The notes under the pieces: model-generated
Seen by the model: only the letters and a program-made list of their open reading frames with translations
Told to the model about the DNA's origin: nothing
Database searches by the model: none
Shown: piece by piece, positions 20,977-30,198 of the stretch
Layout: each line of letters starts with the position of its first letter
How positions within the stretch are numbered: position 1 is the stretch's first letter
Translations under genes and position numbers: made by a program
Assembly (NCBI GenBank): GCA_945900965.1
Contig: CAMDKM010000001.1
Coordinates: 1 to 64,000, forward strand
DNA from: Bordetella parapertussis
Lineage (GTDB): Bacteria; Pseudomonadota; Gammaproteobacteria; Burkholderiales; JACQAP01
Length of the DNA stretch: 64,000 bases
Reading direction: 5' to 3'

Positions 20977-21789
20977 ATGAGTGCAGCACTGAAACCCGTT
21001 CCGGGAATACTTGAACGCCTCATCGAGACCGTTCGGGAGGTGGCGGCGCGCGAGGTCATGCCGCGCTATCTCAAGGTGGCCCATCAGAGAAAGTCCGACG
21101 GCAGCCTTTTTACCGAGGCCGACCTGGCCGCGCAGGACGCCTTGTTGCGCGCACTGCCGGAAATAGTCCCTTGCCCGGTGCTGGCGGAAGAAATGACCCG
21201 CGAGAGCCAGGCGGAAAGTTGGATCGGCGGCGAGGCCGGCCTGTGGTGTGTCGATCCCATCGATGGCACCTCGAATTTTGTCAACGGGGTTCCCTATTTC
21301 GCGCTATCGGTCGCTTTGATGCGCCGAGGCCGCAGCGTACTGGGCGTGGTTTATGACCCGGTTGCCGACGAGATGTTTTACGCGGAAAAGGGCACGGGGG
21401 CTTTTCTTAATGGCGAACGCCTGCCGATCAAACAACATGTTCCCCGGCTTGCTGATGCCATGGCCCAGGTGGATTTCAAACGCCTGCCGGCGGCCCTGTC
21501 CCGAGAATTGGCAGCCGCTCCACCCTACGCCTCGCAGCGCAGTTTCGGCGCCAGCACATTGGAATGGTGTTATGTCGCTGCCGGCCGCTTTGACGTCTAT
21601 TTGCACGGCGGGCAGAAACTCTGGGACTACGCGGCCGGCAGCCTGATCCTGGCTGAGGCGGGAGGCTCGATGTGTACATTGCACCAGAACGACTTCTGGG
21701 CCGACGATCTCTGGCAAAGGTCCGTTGTGGCAACCTTGGACCAGCGATTGTTCGAGGACTGGAAACGCTGGGTATTCGAGCGGCGCTGA
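20977..21789 (+). CDS. inositol monophosphatase-family phosphatase (histidinol-phosphatase-like)
   Basis: VDPIDGTSNFVNGVPYFALSVAL, WDYAAGSLILAEAGG. Confidence 0.87.
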   Translation: MSAALKPVPGILERLIETVREVAAREVMPRYLKVAHQRKSDGSLFTEADLAAQDALLRALPEIVPCPVLAEEMTRESQAESWIGGEAGLWCVDPIDGTSNFVNGVPYFALSVALMRRGRSVLGVVYDPVADEMFYAEKGTGAFLNGERLPIKQHVPRLADAMAQVDFKRLPAALSRELAAAPPYASQRSFGASTLEWCYVAAGRFDVYLHGGQKLWDYAAGSLILAEAGGSMCTLHQNDFWADDLWQRSVVATLDQRLFEDWKRWVFERR

Positions 21790-21925
21790 GAAGGTTTTCC
21801 CTCGGCGACCCTGGGTCTCCACGGCCGCTGGCTCCAGCTCTTTTCTTGACCGATATTCCTGTTGCCGGTATTGTCACTGGTTCCCGCACGATTTTGTGCC
21901 GATAATCAATCCTTCAGGTGTTGTC

Positions 21926-23650
21926 ATGGAACTGACCGCCGGCGTTACCACCGAGCTGTCCGGAGCTGAAATCACGGTTCGCTGCCTCCAGGAAGAAGGC
22001 GTCGAATTTGTTTTCGGGTACCCGGGCGGGGCAGTGCTGCCCTTGTACGACGAAATATTCAAGCAGGACAAGTTCAAGCATATTCTGGTGCGCCACGAGC
22101 AAGCTGCCGTACATGCGGCGGATGCCTACGCCCGATCCACCGAGAAGATCGGCGTGGTGCTGGTGACCTCCGGGCCGGGAGTGACCAATGCCGTGACCGG
22201 AATCGCCACGGCCTACATGGACTCCATTCCGATGGTCATCGTTACCGGCCAGGTTCCGACCCATGCCATCGGCCAGGATGCCTTTCAGGAAGTGGATACC
22301 GTCGGCGTGACCCGCCCCTGCGTCAAACACAATTTCCTGGTTAAAGACCTCAAAGACCTGGCGGTCACCATCAAAAAGGCCTTTTATCTGGCGGCCACCG
22401 GCCGCCCCGGGCCGGTGCTGGTGGATATCCCCAAGGATCTGCAGACCGCGAAAACCAATTTCTTTTACCCGGCATCGGTTTCGATGCGGTCTTATAACCC
22501 GATCGTCAAGGGGCACAGCGGCCAAATCAAGAAAGCTATCCAGCTTTTGATGGAAGCCAAGCGCCCGATGGTCTATACCGGCGGCGGCGTGGTGTTGGGC
22601 AATGCGTCGGGTGAACTGACGCAATTGGTTCGCTTGCTCGGATTTCCCTGTACCAACACCCTGATGGGTCTGGGCGGGTATCCGGCGACCGACCCGCAAT
22701 TTGTCGGCATGCTCGGCATGCATGGCACCTACGAGGCGAACCTCGCCATGCAGAATTGCGACGTGCTGCTGGCGATTGGCGCACGATTCGACGACCGGGT
22801 GATCGGCAACCCCAGACATTTTTTCCAGGAAGGCCGGAAGATCATTCATGTGGATGTCGATCCCTCGTCCATATCCAAGCGAGTCAGGGTGGACGTCCCG
22901 GTGGTTGGCGACGTGAAGGATGTGCTGCAGGAAATGAATCGCCAGTTGGCGGGTCTGAAGGAGAAGCCCGACTCGGTGGCGCTGGCCGCGTGGTGGGAGC
23001 AGATCAAACAATGGCGCTCGCGCGATTGTCTCAAATTTGACCGCACGTCCGCGCTCATCAAGCCGCAACTGGTGGTCGAAACCCTGTACGAACTGACCAA
23101 GGACCAGGATTTGTTCGTCACCTCCGATGTCGGCCAGCACCAGATGTGGGCGGCGCAGTTCTACAAATTCAACAAGCCCCGGCGCTGGATCAATTCCGGC
23201 GGCTTGGGCACGATGGGAGTCGGCCTGCCCTATGCGCTCGGGGTACAACTAGCGCACCCCAAAGCCGATGTGTTCTGCATCACCGGTGAGGCCAGCATCC
23301 AGATGTGTATCCAGGAACTCTCCACCGCCAAGCAGTACCGGCTGCCGGTGAAAATCGTCAATCTGAATAACCGCTACATGGGCATGGTTCGCCAGTGGCA
23401 GGAATTTTTCCATGGCAACCGCTACGCGGAATCCTATATGGATGCCCTGCCGGATTTCGTGAAACTGGCCGAAGCCTACGGCCACGTGGGCATGCGCATC
23501 GACAAGCCCGCGGATGTGGAGCCGGCGCTGAAGGAAGCGTTAAGCCGCAAGAATGACCTGGTGTTCATGGATTTCATCACCGATCAGACTGAAAACGTTT
23601 TTCCGATGGTGCCCGGCGGCAAGGGCTTATCGGAAATGATCCTGGTTTAG
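21926..23650 (+). CDS. ilvB: acetolactate synthase large subunit
   Basis: FVFGYPGGAVLPLYDEIF, TSGPGVTNAVTGIATAY, GLGTMGVGLPYALG. Confidence 0.96.
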   Translation: MELTAGVTTELSGAEITVRCLQEEGVEFVFGYPGGAVLPLYDEIFKQDKFKHILVRHEQAAVHAADAYARSTEKIGVVLVTSGPGVTNAVTGIATAYMDSIPMVIVTGQVPTHAIGQDAFQEVDTVGVTRPCVKHNFLVKDLKDLAVTIKKAFYLAATGRPGPVLVDIPKDLQTAKTNFFYPASVSMRSYNPIVKGHSGQIKKAIQLLMEAKRPMVYTGGGVVLGNASGELTQLVRLLGFPCTNTLMGLGGYPATDPQFVGMLGMHGTYEANLAMQNCDVLLAIGARFDDRVIGNPRHFFQEGRKIIHVDVDPSSISKRVRVDVPVVGDVKDVLQEMNRQLAGLKEKPDSVALAAWWEQIKQWRSRDCLKFDRTSALIKPQLVVETLYELTKDQDLFVTSDVGQHQMWAAQFYKFNKPRRWINSGGLGTMGVGLPYALGVQLAHPKADVFCITGEASIQMCIQELSTAKQYRLPVKIVNLNNRYMGMVRQWQEFFHGNRYAESYMDALPDFVKLAEAYGHVGMRIDKPADVEPALKEALSRKNDLVFMDFITDQTENVFPMVPGGKGLSEMILV

Positions 23651-23655
23651 CCGGC

Positions 23656-24150
23656 ATGCGACATATTCTTTCGCTACTCATGGAAAATGAGCCCGGTGCA
23701 CTGTCGCGTGTTTCCGGATTGTTCTCGGCACGCGGCTACAACATCGAATCGCTGACGGTGGCACCGACGGAAGATCCGTCTCTGTCCCGGATGACCATCG
23801 TCACCAGCGGGTCCGACGACGTGGTCGAGCAGATCACCAAGCAGCTCAATAAATTAATCGATGTGGTCAAGGTGGTGGATCTGTCCGACGGCGACCATAT
23901 TGAGCGCGAGCTGATGCTGGTCAAAGTGCGTGCCTCTGGCAAAGACCGCGAGGAGATGAAGCGCATGGCGGATATCTTCCGGGGGCGAATCCTGGACGTT
24001 ACCGACAAGGCATATACCATCGAGCTCACCGGCACCGGGAGCAAGCTAGATGCCTTCCTCGAAGCCCTTGAAAAAGGCACGATCCTGGAAACGGTCAGAA
24101 CCGGCGCATCCGGCATTGGGCGCGGCGAGCGAATATTAAAAGTCCAGTGA
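23656..24150 (+). CDS. ilvH: acetolactate synthase small subunit
   Basis: MRHILSLLMENEPGALSRVSGLFSARGYNIESLTVAPTED. Confidence 0.96.
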   Translation: MRHILSLLMENEPGALSRVSGLFSARGYNIESLTVAPTEDPSLSRMTIVTSGSDDVVEQITKQLNKLIDVVKVVDLSDGDHIERELMLVKVRASGKDREEMKRMADIFRGRILDVTDKAYTIELTGTGSKLDAFLEALEKGTILETVRTGASGIGRGERILKVQ

Positions 24151-24178
24151 GGGGTGAGGCGTGAGGCTCAAGGGCTAA

Positions 24179-24300
24179 GGATCGAGGATCGAGGATCGAG
24201 GATTGTGGGTCCACACCCTTCACTCATTCACGCATTTACTCATTCACCCATTCACCCATTCACCCATTCACCCATTCACTCACTTATTCAACTATTTACG
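24179..24300 (+). repeat. tandem short repeats: (GATCGAG)3 then about 9 imperfect 8-mers of CATTCACC type
   Basis: ggatcgaggatcgaggatcgagg and cattcacg/catttact/cattcacc x4/cattcact read directly; intergenic ilvH-mscS. Confidence 0.9.
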
Positions 24301-24318
24301 GATTCCCCGAGAAACCCA

Positions 24319-25146
24319 ATGAACGAACACGTCGAAACGCTTACCCACATCAAAACCCTCGTCATCGATCTTGCAATCCGATTCGGGCCCAAGGTATTCG
24401 TGGCCGTTGCCATCTTGGTCGCCGGCCATTTCGCCGGACGCTGGGTTGGCAAGGTGCTGATGGGCGGGTTGCGAAAATTCGATCTGGAGCCGCCGGTGCG
24501 CGACCTTCTGGTGCGCATCGTGCGGATTCTGGTGCTGGGGCTATTTGCCATCATGGCGCTGCAAAATCTCGGCGTCGAATTGTTGCCCCTGATTGCGGGC
24601 CTTGGCGTGGCAGACGCGGGTATCGCTCTGGCGATGCAAGGTGTTCTGGGTAACGTCGTGGCCGGGCTGACGATTATCTTTACGCGACCGTTCCGGGTAG
24701 GCGAGTACATTTCGATCGTCGGAGTGGAGGGCAAGGTGGAGAACATTGCGCTCTTCAGCACAACATTGACACACTCCGACCTGTCTCGCGTGGTCATCCC
24801 CAATCGCAAGATCGTCGGGGAGATTCTGCACAACTACGGCAAGATCAGGCAGGTTTCGCTGATGGTCGGCGTGGGGTACGAAACTGACCTGAACAAGGCG
24901 CTGGCCGCCATCCACGAGATACTACAAAACAATCCAAAAATTCTCAGGGATCCGCTGCCCGCCATCGCGGTGAGCACGCTGGCGGACTCCTCGATCAATA
25001 TCAGTGTCAATCCATGGGTCGATGTCGCGGACTTCGGCCCGACCACCGGCGAGCTCTACAAGGCAATAGTCGAGTCGTTCCGCGCAGGCGGGATTTCAAT
25101 TCCGTTTCCGCAGCACGAGGTAAGGTTGATTGGCAATGCTGCTTGA
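24319..25146 (+). CDS. MscS-family mechanosensitive channel
   Basis: PLIAGLGVADAGIALAMQGVLGNVVAGLTIIFTRPFRVGEYISI pore/beta domain. Confidence 0.92.
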   Translation: MNEHVETLTHIKTLVIDLAIRFGPKVFVAVAILVAGHFAGRWVGKVLMGGLRKFDLEPPVRDLLVRIVRILVLGLFAIMALQNLGVELLPLIAGLGVADAGIALAMQGVLGNVVAGLTIIFTRPFRVGEYISIVGVEGKVENIALFSTTLTHSDLSRVVIPNRKIVGEILHNYGKIRQVSLMVGVGYETDLNKALAAIHEILQNNPKILRDPLPAIAVSTLADSSINISVNPWVDVADFGPTTGELYKAIVESFRAGGISIPFPQHEVRLIGNAA

Positions 25147-25156
25147 AGCGGTGAAC

Positions 25157-25191
25157 GGTAATCGGTAATCGGTAATCGGTAATCGGTAAAT
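25157..25191 (+). repeat. heptameric tandem repeat (GGTAATC)4 plus a degenerate unit
   Basis: ggtaatcggtaatcggtaatcggtaatcggtaaat. Confidence 0.9.
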
Positions 25192-25242
25192 GGAACTCTC
25201 TATAGACGGTCACAGTCAAATGCCGTTCACCGTTCACCGGCT

Positions 25243-25665
25243 TTATTTCGGCAGCAGGGCCGCAATCGCCACTGGGTCGCAAGCCAGCGCCTTGACCGGA
25301 TCCAGACTCGGTACCGCCGGTGTGTACGCCACGGGATCGGGATGTCCGCTGAATTGCTTGCTTGCGGAATTTGCCGCCACGCTGCCGATAGTACCTGCTG
25401 CGCAATTGATATCGACCAGCAATACATCCGATATATGCGAGTAGGCGTCATCGGCGGCAAAGCGCGGCTTGAGGGTGTGGCGAAGCACGCGAGCATGAAT
25501 TCGCGTGCCCTGAGCCTCAATGCTCTGTATGTCGATAAACAACGACCCCGTATCCGATACCGCGACCGGCTGCCACTGGGCCGCAAAAGCGGACATTGAC
25601 ATCGCGCCCAGTGCTGTCAGGAACAGGTTGCGGATGACCTTGAATTGACCGATGGATTTTCTCAT
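25243..25665 (-). CDS. secreted protein of unknown function
   Basis: MRKSIGQFKVIRNLFLTALGAMSMSAFAAQWQPVAVSDTGSLFIDIQSI... signal peptide. Confidence 0.6.
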   Translation of the reverse strand: MRKSIGQFKVIRNLFLTALGAMSMSAFAAQWQPVAVSDTGSLFIDIQSIEAQGTRIHARVLRHTLKPRFAADDAYSHISDVLLVDINCAAGTIGSVAANSASKQFSGHPDPVAYTPAVPSLDPVKALACDPVAIAALLPK

Positions 25666-25675
25666 TGGTCGCACC

Positions 25676-25834
25676 TTAAAGAATGGGGCGCCAGTAGTCG
25701 GACTCGAGCCTGCGCATGCGGGTCTCCAGATCCTGAACGTTCTGCGCTTGGGCCAGATAGGCCTCGCGGCGGCGGATTTCCTGCGAAAAGAGCAAATTGT
25801 CGATCGAATCCAGCAGTTTGGTGAACACACTCAT
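25676..25834 (-). CDS. DUF3563-family small protein (52 aa)
   Basis: MSVFTKLLDSIDNLLFSQEIRRREAYLAQAQNVQDLETRMRRLESDYWRPIL; below the track length cut-off. Confidence 0.8.
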   Translation of the reverse strand: MSVFTKLLDSIDNLLFSQEIRRREAYLAQAQNVQDLETRMRRLESDYWRPIL

Positions 25835-26017
25835 GATTGCCTCCTTGGCGAATATTGCTACGCAGCATTATCGTCTACAAAAGGAGGTTAAGAAGGTCTC
25901 TTAAAGCATTGCTACTATGCAAAAAAAGCATGAATCGACAGTACCGCGTCAGTCGTGTGCGTCAGCACAATCAATGGACAAAGCCCTTGCGGCCCGCGCC
26001 GCGTGGTCCGGCCGATA

Positions 26018-26293
26018 CTATTTTCCGGGCTTGGTATCGGGCTTCCTGACTGCGGCGGCGGAGTTTTGGATGGTCTGCAGGGCGGATTTTTGCATCTCGA
26101 GCGTTTTGATCGTCATCTGCACAAAGTTCAGATTCATTTTCAGCCAGTTTTCCACCGATCCCAGTTCGGCGATTTTCTTTTCCACTTCCGCCACATCCAT
26201 CGTTGGCTGAAACATACCGGGAATGGGAAACGACATCGGGTTCCACATTTTCTGAAAGAACTCGAACAACTCCTTGGAAGAATCTTCGGCCAT
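26018..26293 (-). CDS. PhaM-like polyhydroxyalkanoate granule-associated protein
   Basis: MAEDSSKELFEFFQKMWNPMSFPIPGMFQPTMDVAEVEKKIAELGSVENWLKMNLNFVQMTIKTLEMQKSAL. Confidence 0.75.
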   Translation of the reverse strand: MAEDSSKELFEFFQKMWNPMSFPIPGMFQPTMDVAEVEKKIAELGSVENWLKMNLNFVQMTIKTLEMQKSALQTIQNSAAAVRKPDTKPGK

Positions 26294-26434
26294 TGCGGTC
26301 TCCCCAAAAGAAAAACGGTCACCGGTATGAGAACCGGCAACCGTTTTTCAGTCAAGTAGAGAAACGGGCTTGAGCAATGCGCCTCAGGCCGCCTTTGGAT
26401 GCCTGCGGGGACTTGAGGGCGGGACCGCCCGGGT

Positions 26435-26710
26435 CAGGGAGTGTTGTTTTGGCTGTCTATCCACCGCGAGGCGAATCGGACCAGATCCGCGGCGGACTCA
26501 CGATCGAGTTTCTGCTTGATATTCTGGCGATTCACATTGACCGTCTTCGGACTGCGATACAGACGCTCCGCGATTTGGGCGGTGTTGAATTCCTGGTCGA
26601 TCAGGTCGCAGGACCTCCAGGTTACGATCGGTCAGCCCGGACGTTTTGTTGCCGGTTGCGGTTTCAAGATTCGCATGCCGCCGCGCGCGCTGAAAATGCA
26701 AATTCTGCAC
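26435..26710 (-). pseudogene. LuxR-type HTH regulator remnant with a +1 frameshift
   Basis: frame 1 GLTDRNLEVLR; frame 2 LIDQEFNTAQIAERLYRSPKTVNVNRQNIKQKLDRESAADLVRFASRW; frames join if one C is removed near 26603-26606. Confidence 0.75.
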
Positions 26711-26753
26711 GACGGCACACCCGCGCCGTTGCTTTTCAATTCGATTTCCTCAC

Positions 26754-28016
26754 TCACTCGATGGCCTTGAGCAATTCCTCTGCGCTCTGAAAGCGGTCGT
26801 CCGGATCCTTGGCGAGCAAACCCTCGATCAAAGGCTCATAGGCAAGACAGGCGGCAGGCAGTTTCGGAATCGGCGCATTGAGGTGCATTTCGAGCAACGC
26901 CATGCGGCTGTCGGCCTTGAAAGGCGGGCCCCCCGTCAAAAGGTGGTAATACATTGCTCCCAAGCTGTAGAGGTCAGCTCGCGGGTCTGGTTGGCGATCG
27001 GCGATTTGCTCGGGGCTGATATAAAGGGGGGTTCCCAAAATTGCCAAATCGCGCGTGGTACGGGGATTGTGCGTGTCGTTGCGCGCCACGCCAAAATCGC
27101 TCACCACCACTATGCCGGGGCCACGAAACAGAATATTGGCGGGCTTGAGGTCGCGATGCACGATGCCGAGACTGTGCGCCGCGCCCAACCCCTTGGCGAT
27201 CTGCACCAGGTAATCCAAGGCCAGGAGCGGCCGAATACCCAATGGCCGCAGCTTGGCTCGCAGATCGCCTCGAGGGCACAGTTCCATGGATACATACGCC
27301 AGATGATCGGCAACACCGTGATCGTAAATACGGATCACGTGAGGATGATCCAGTCGCGCCAGTGCGGCATGGTCGCGCATGAAACGCTCGAGAAATTCCG
27401 CGTTGGATTCGCCTTGCAGATCCAGAATTTTCAGGGCAACCGGCTTTTTGCCGGCCAACGACAGCGCGGAATACATCGCGGCATTGCCTCCCGACGCCAA
27501 CACTGACTCCAAACGATAGCCCGGAATCTGGATGCCGCGGGCGACCTCGGATAACAACGCACTCGCCCTGCGTCCGGTATCCGTAGTGGATTCATTCCCG
27601 GCAAGATCCGGAGGCAGCGTCTCCTCCAGACCGGCGATCGTGTCACGCGTCGCGGTCAGCCAGTCCGCCAGGGCGATCGCACCGGCTGCGTCGGTGGCAA
27701 AACAGGCGCTGGCGCCAAGTTCGATGGCGGAATCGCGCACCACTTCATAACCGGCGCCGACCAGCACCACAAAACGACCTTCGATATTTTCATCCTTGAG
27801 TTCCCGCAACCAGGCGAGTCCACTCTCGCCTGGCAGACCCAGGTCGTGGGTCAGGAATACCACGTCATAGGAACTTGCAAGAACTTCCTGACCAGGCAGC
27901 CCCAATTTGGAGTCATGGAACGTCAATGCCGAGTCGGGCAGAATTTTCCGGGCAATTTTGCCCACGTCGTCCAGCCAATTGGAACGGGGTCCGACAAAAA
28001 GCAAATTTTGCATCAT
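26754..28016 (-). CDS. receiver-like domain fused to Hanks-type Ser/Thr protein kinase (paralogue 1)
   Basis: N-term MQNLLFVGPRSNW...YDVVFLTHDLGLPGESGLAWLREL; kinase motifs VALKILD, HRDLKPANILF, SDFGVAR, GTPLYISPEQ. Confidence 0.88.
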   Translation of the reverse strand: MMQNLLFVGPRSNWLDDVGKIARKILPDSALTFHDSKLGLPGQEVLASSYDVVFLTHDLGLPGESGLAWLRELKDENIEGRFVVLVGAGYEVVRDSAIELGASACFATDAAGAIALADWLTATRDTIAGLEETLPPDLAGNESTTDTGRRASALLSEVARGIQIPGYRLESVLASGGNAAMYSALSLAGKKPVALKILDLQGESNAEFLERFMRDHAALARLDHPHVIRIYDHGVADHLAYVSMELCPRGDLRAKLRPLGIRPLLALDYLVQIAKGLGAAHSLGIVHRDLKPANILFRGPGIVVVSDFGVARNDTHNPRTTRDLAILGTPLYISPEQIADRQPDPRADLYSLGAMYYHLLTGGPPFKADSRMALLEMHLNAPIPKLPAACLAYEPLIEGLLAKDPDDRFQSAEELLKAIE

Positions 28017-28113
28017 TTATATTTTCCCCATTCGGAGCCGGCGCATTCTGCCGTCTTGTTCGAAAATGCCGGAATGGAATCGACGTTCGGGCATCAGGCA
28101 ATTACCCGGAAAC

Positions 28114-28511
28114 TCACAGTATCAGCGACCAGTTCTCCACGGGTTCCTCCGCAGCAAATTTCCCCATTTCCGAACAGTACCCATTTTTCGCGAGCCGACT
28201 AATCTCGTAGAGCATTACCGGGTCGGGACGATCCTTGATCTTGAAACTGCCAAGCGGCCGAAATACCGTCCGGATCAATTCCGGAATCGCCTGCTCAACG
28301 GCCACCGTGCCGAGAATCCCTCCTGGACTGGCTCGCTTGCAACTGTTCGCAGCGACATTCACCGGTCGCCGAACAGGTCGCCGTTTTCCTCAAGCACTTC
28401 GCCGCATTCGATGCCTACAATGCCCGTGCTGCCGACGACATCGGCATACAGGATTGCAGTCTTGCAACTGCGTAATCCCTGGGTCTTTGTCGATTTCAGA
28501 AAATCTCGCAA
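28114..28511 (-). pseudogene. class III adenylate/guanylate cyclase remnant (internal deletion plus frameshift)
   Basis: LRDFLKSTKTQGLRSCKTAILYADVVGSTGIVGIECGEVLEENGDLFGDR* then, in another frame, VNVAANSCKRASPGGILGTVAVEQAIPELIRTVFRPLGSFKIKDRPDPVMLYEI. Confidence 0.75.
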
Positions 28512-28524
28512 TGTAGTTCCCGTT

Positions 28525-29949
28525 TCAGAAATAATCCACCGCCGCCCGCAACATGATGGCCTTCTCCGTGTCCAGACTCAGGCCGTTGACCGTAATCGGA
28601 GTGTCGAACTTGGTCTGGACGACATTGAGAAAAATCGCCGTGTAGGAGTCGGGCATCCACTTCAGGCCCAACGTCGTGCCTTTGGCCTTGGTCGTGAGGG
28701 TGGTCACGCTTGGGCTGGCCCCGGATCCTCCGGGATTGGGACGCCCAGTATTGATCGTGTTCGCGTTGGAAAAATCTCCGGCATCGAAATAACTGAAACG
28801 CACGCCGGCTTGCAAGGCGCCCCAGCCCCCAGAACCGAAACTTTGCTTCGGCCGAATGCGTCCAAATGCGCCGTAGGCATAGGCGTCGGAAAAATTCTCG
28901 CCAGTCACCAGCCAGTTTGCCGATAGATAACCCGCCTTGATGCTGCGGGAAAAATTCGCCCCCGTGGCAATTTCGGAACCTTCGTACTTCGCGATGTGGT
29001 GCTCGGTCTGCAATTTGAATTCATGCCAGGCCAGCGCGAGTTCTCCGCCCATGATCGTGCGCTTGATTTCCGGATTGTTCGCGGACGCGGCATTAAATGA
29101 TTCCGCAGCAAAAAAAGTAAGCCCGCGCCCCTCTGTAATGAACGATGCGGCTGAGTAACCGGTGCCGTCGTTGGCAACTTTGGCCGTACGCCAGCCCCCT
29201 CCGATATGGATTACCGAGTCGGCGCTGTCCATCAAGGGCGCCACATTGGCGGCCAGACGGAGAACCAAATCCTTTCCATCGGCACGTGCCTCGTTTGCAG
29301 TTTGCTGCAATTCATCGACGTTGGTGGCTGTGCCATTCATCAGGGACACGCCGTAATACCCGCCCTTGAACGGCACACCGTGGACCATGAAGCCGCGGTC
29401 ATAGGCAAACGATTGCAAAAGCTGAACGTGGAGCGCGCGCTCCATGAAATCCAGATGCCAGGGCGAAATCATGTTCTCCAGACTGTACTGGGCCTTGAAC
29501 TGGCCAACACGAAACTTCAGCCTGGCGTCCGGCGCATAGTCCACGAATCCCTGATTCAGGTTGGCCAATTGTGCCGCGCCACCCCCTCCCGCTCCCGAGG
29601 CAAACTCGCCTTCGACGAATACCGAAAATTTATCGGGTAGGGTCAATCCCATGCCCAGACGGGCGCGCCGAATGGCGAAGGTATCCGCCAGCGCCGCATC
29701 ATCGGAAAATTTCCGGTAGTCCGCCTGAAGCCGGCCGGTCAGGCGCAGCGCCCATTGGCCGGTGGGATCTTCGACTTGCAGGCCATTGCCCAGTTTGACT
29801 TCCGGAATGACATACCCGGGGCGTACCGGCTTGGCGGCCGTATCGGCCGTTTGGGCCTGTGCAGGCAACCAGCCCGGCAAAGCGCCAAGACAGGCGATTG
29901 ACACCACGCCCGCCAGCCTTGCCAATTCCTTACTCGGCAAATTACCCAT
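28525..29949 (-). CDS. phosphate-selective porin O/P family protein (paralogue 1)
   Basis: GQWALRLTGRLQADYRKFSDDAALADTFAIRRARLGMGLTLPDKFSVFVEGEF; C-terminal F; signal peptide. Confidence 0.85.
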   Translation of the reverse strand: MGNLPSKELARLAGVVSIACLGALPGWLPAQAQTADTAAKPVRPGYVIPEVKLGNGLQVEDPTGQWALRLTGRLQADYRKFSDDAALADTFAIRRARLGMGLTLPDKFSVFVEGEFASGAGGGGAAQLANLNQGFVDYAPDARLKFRVGQFKAQYSLENMISPWHLDFMERALHVQLLQSFAYDRGFMVHGVPFKGGYYGVSLMNGTATNVDELQQTANEARADGKDLVLRLAANVAPLMDSADSVIHIGGGWRTAKVANDGTGYSAASFITEGRGLTFFAAESFNAASANNPEIKRTIMGGELALAWHEFKLQTEHHIAKYEGSEIATGANFSRSIKAGYLSANWLVTGENFSDAYAYGAFGRIRPKQSFGSGGWGALQAGVRFSYFDAGDFSNANTINTGRPNPGGSGASPSVTTLTTKAKGTTLGLKWMPDSYTAIFLNVVQTKFDTPITVNGLSLDTEKAIMLRAAVDYF

Positions 29950-29959
29950 GATCAGTTCC

Positions 29960-30165
29960 TTTAACGTGAAAGTATAGATGCTCGAAGCCCGCTCAAGTCT
30001 GCCCCCTTGGGTAGGATGGGTTGAGTGCAGCGATACCCATCAAAGCTAACCTTGCAGCATGGGTACCGCTCGCGCTCAACCCATCTACGGGCTTTGCCCC
30101 GCGATATTTTTCATTTCCCAGGGGCGGCGCAAAGCGCCATGACCATTAGGTTGTCGATCGAAAAT
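29960..30165 (+). repeat. hairpin-containing dispersed element, copy A
   Basis: ttaacgtgaaag...gtaggatgggttgagtgcagcgatacccat-[caaagctaaccttgcagc]-atgggtaccgctcgcgctcaacccatctac...catttccc...gcgccatgaccattag. Confidence 0.85.
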
Positions 30166-30198
30166 CCAGCGTGCGATGCAGGTAATCTGGTCGCCACA

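Noticed and set aside
21914-23248. Long minus-strand ORF (444 aa)
   Set aside because: Antisense shadow of ilvB.
27907-28926. Plus-strand ORF (339 aa) across kinase 1, cyclase remnant and porin
   Set aside because: Opposite strand to three recognisable coding frames.
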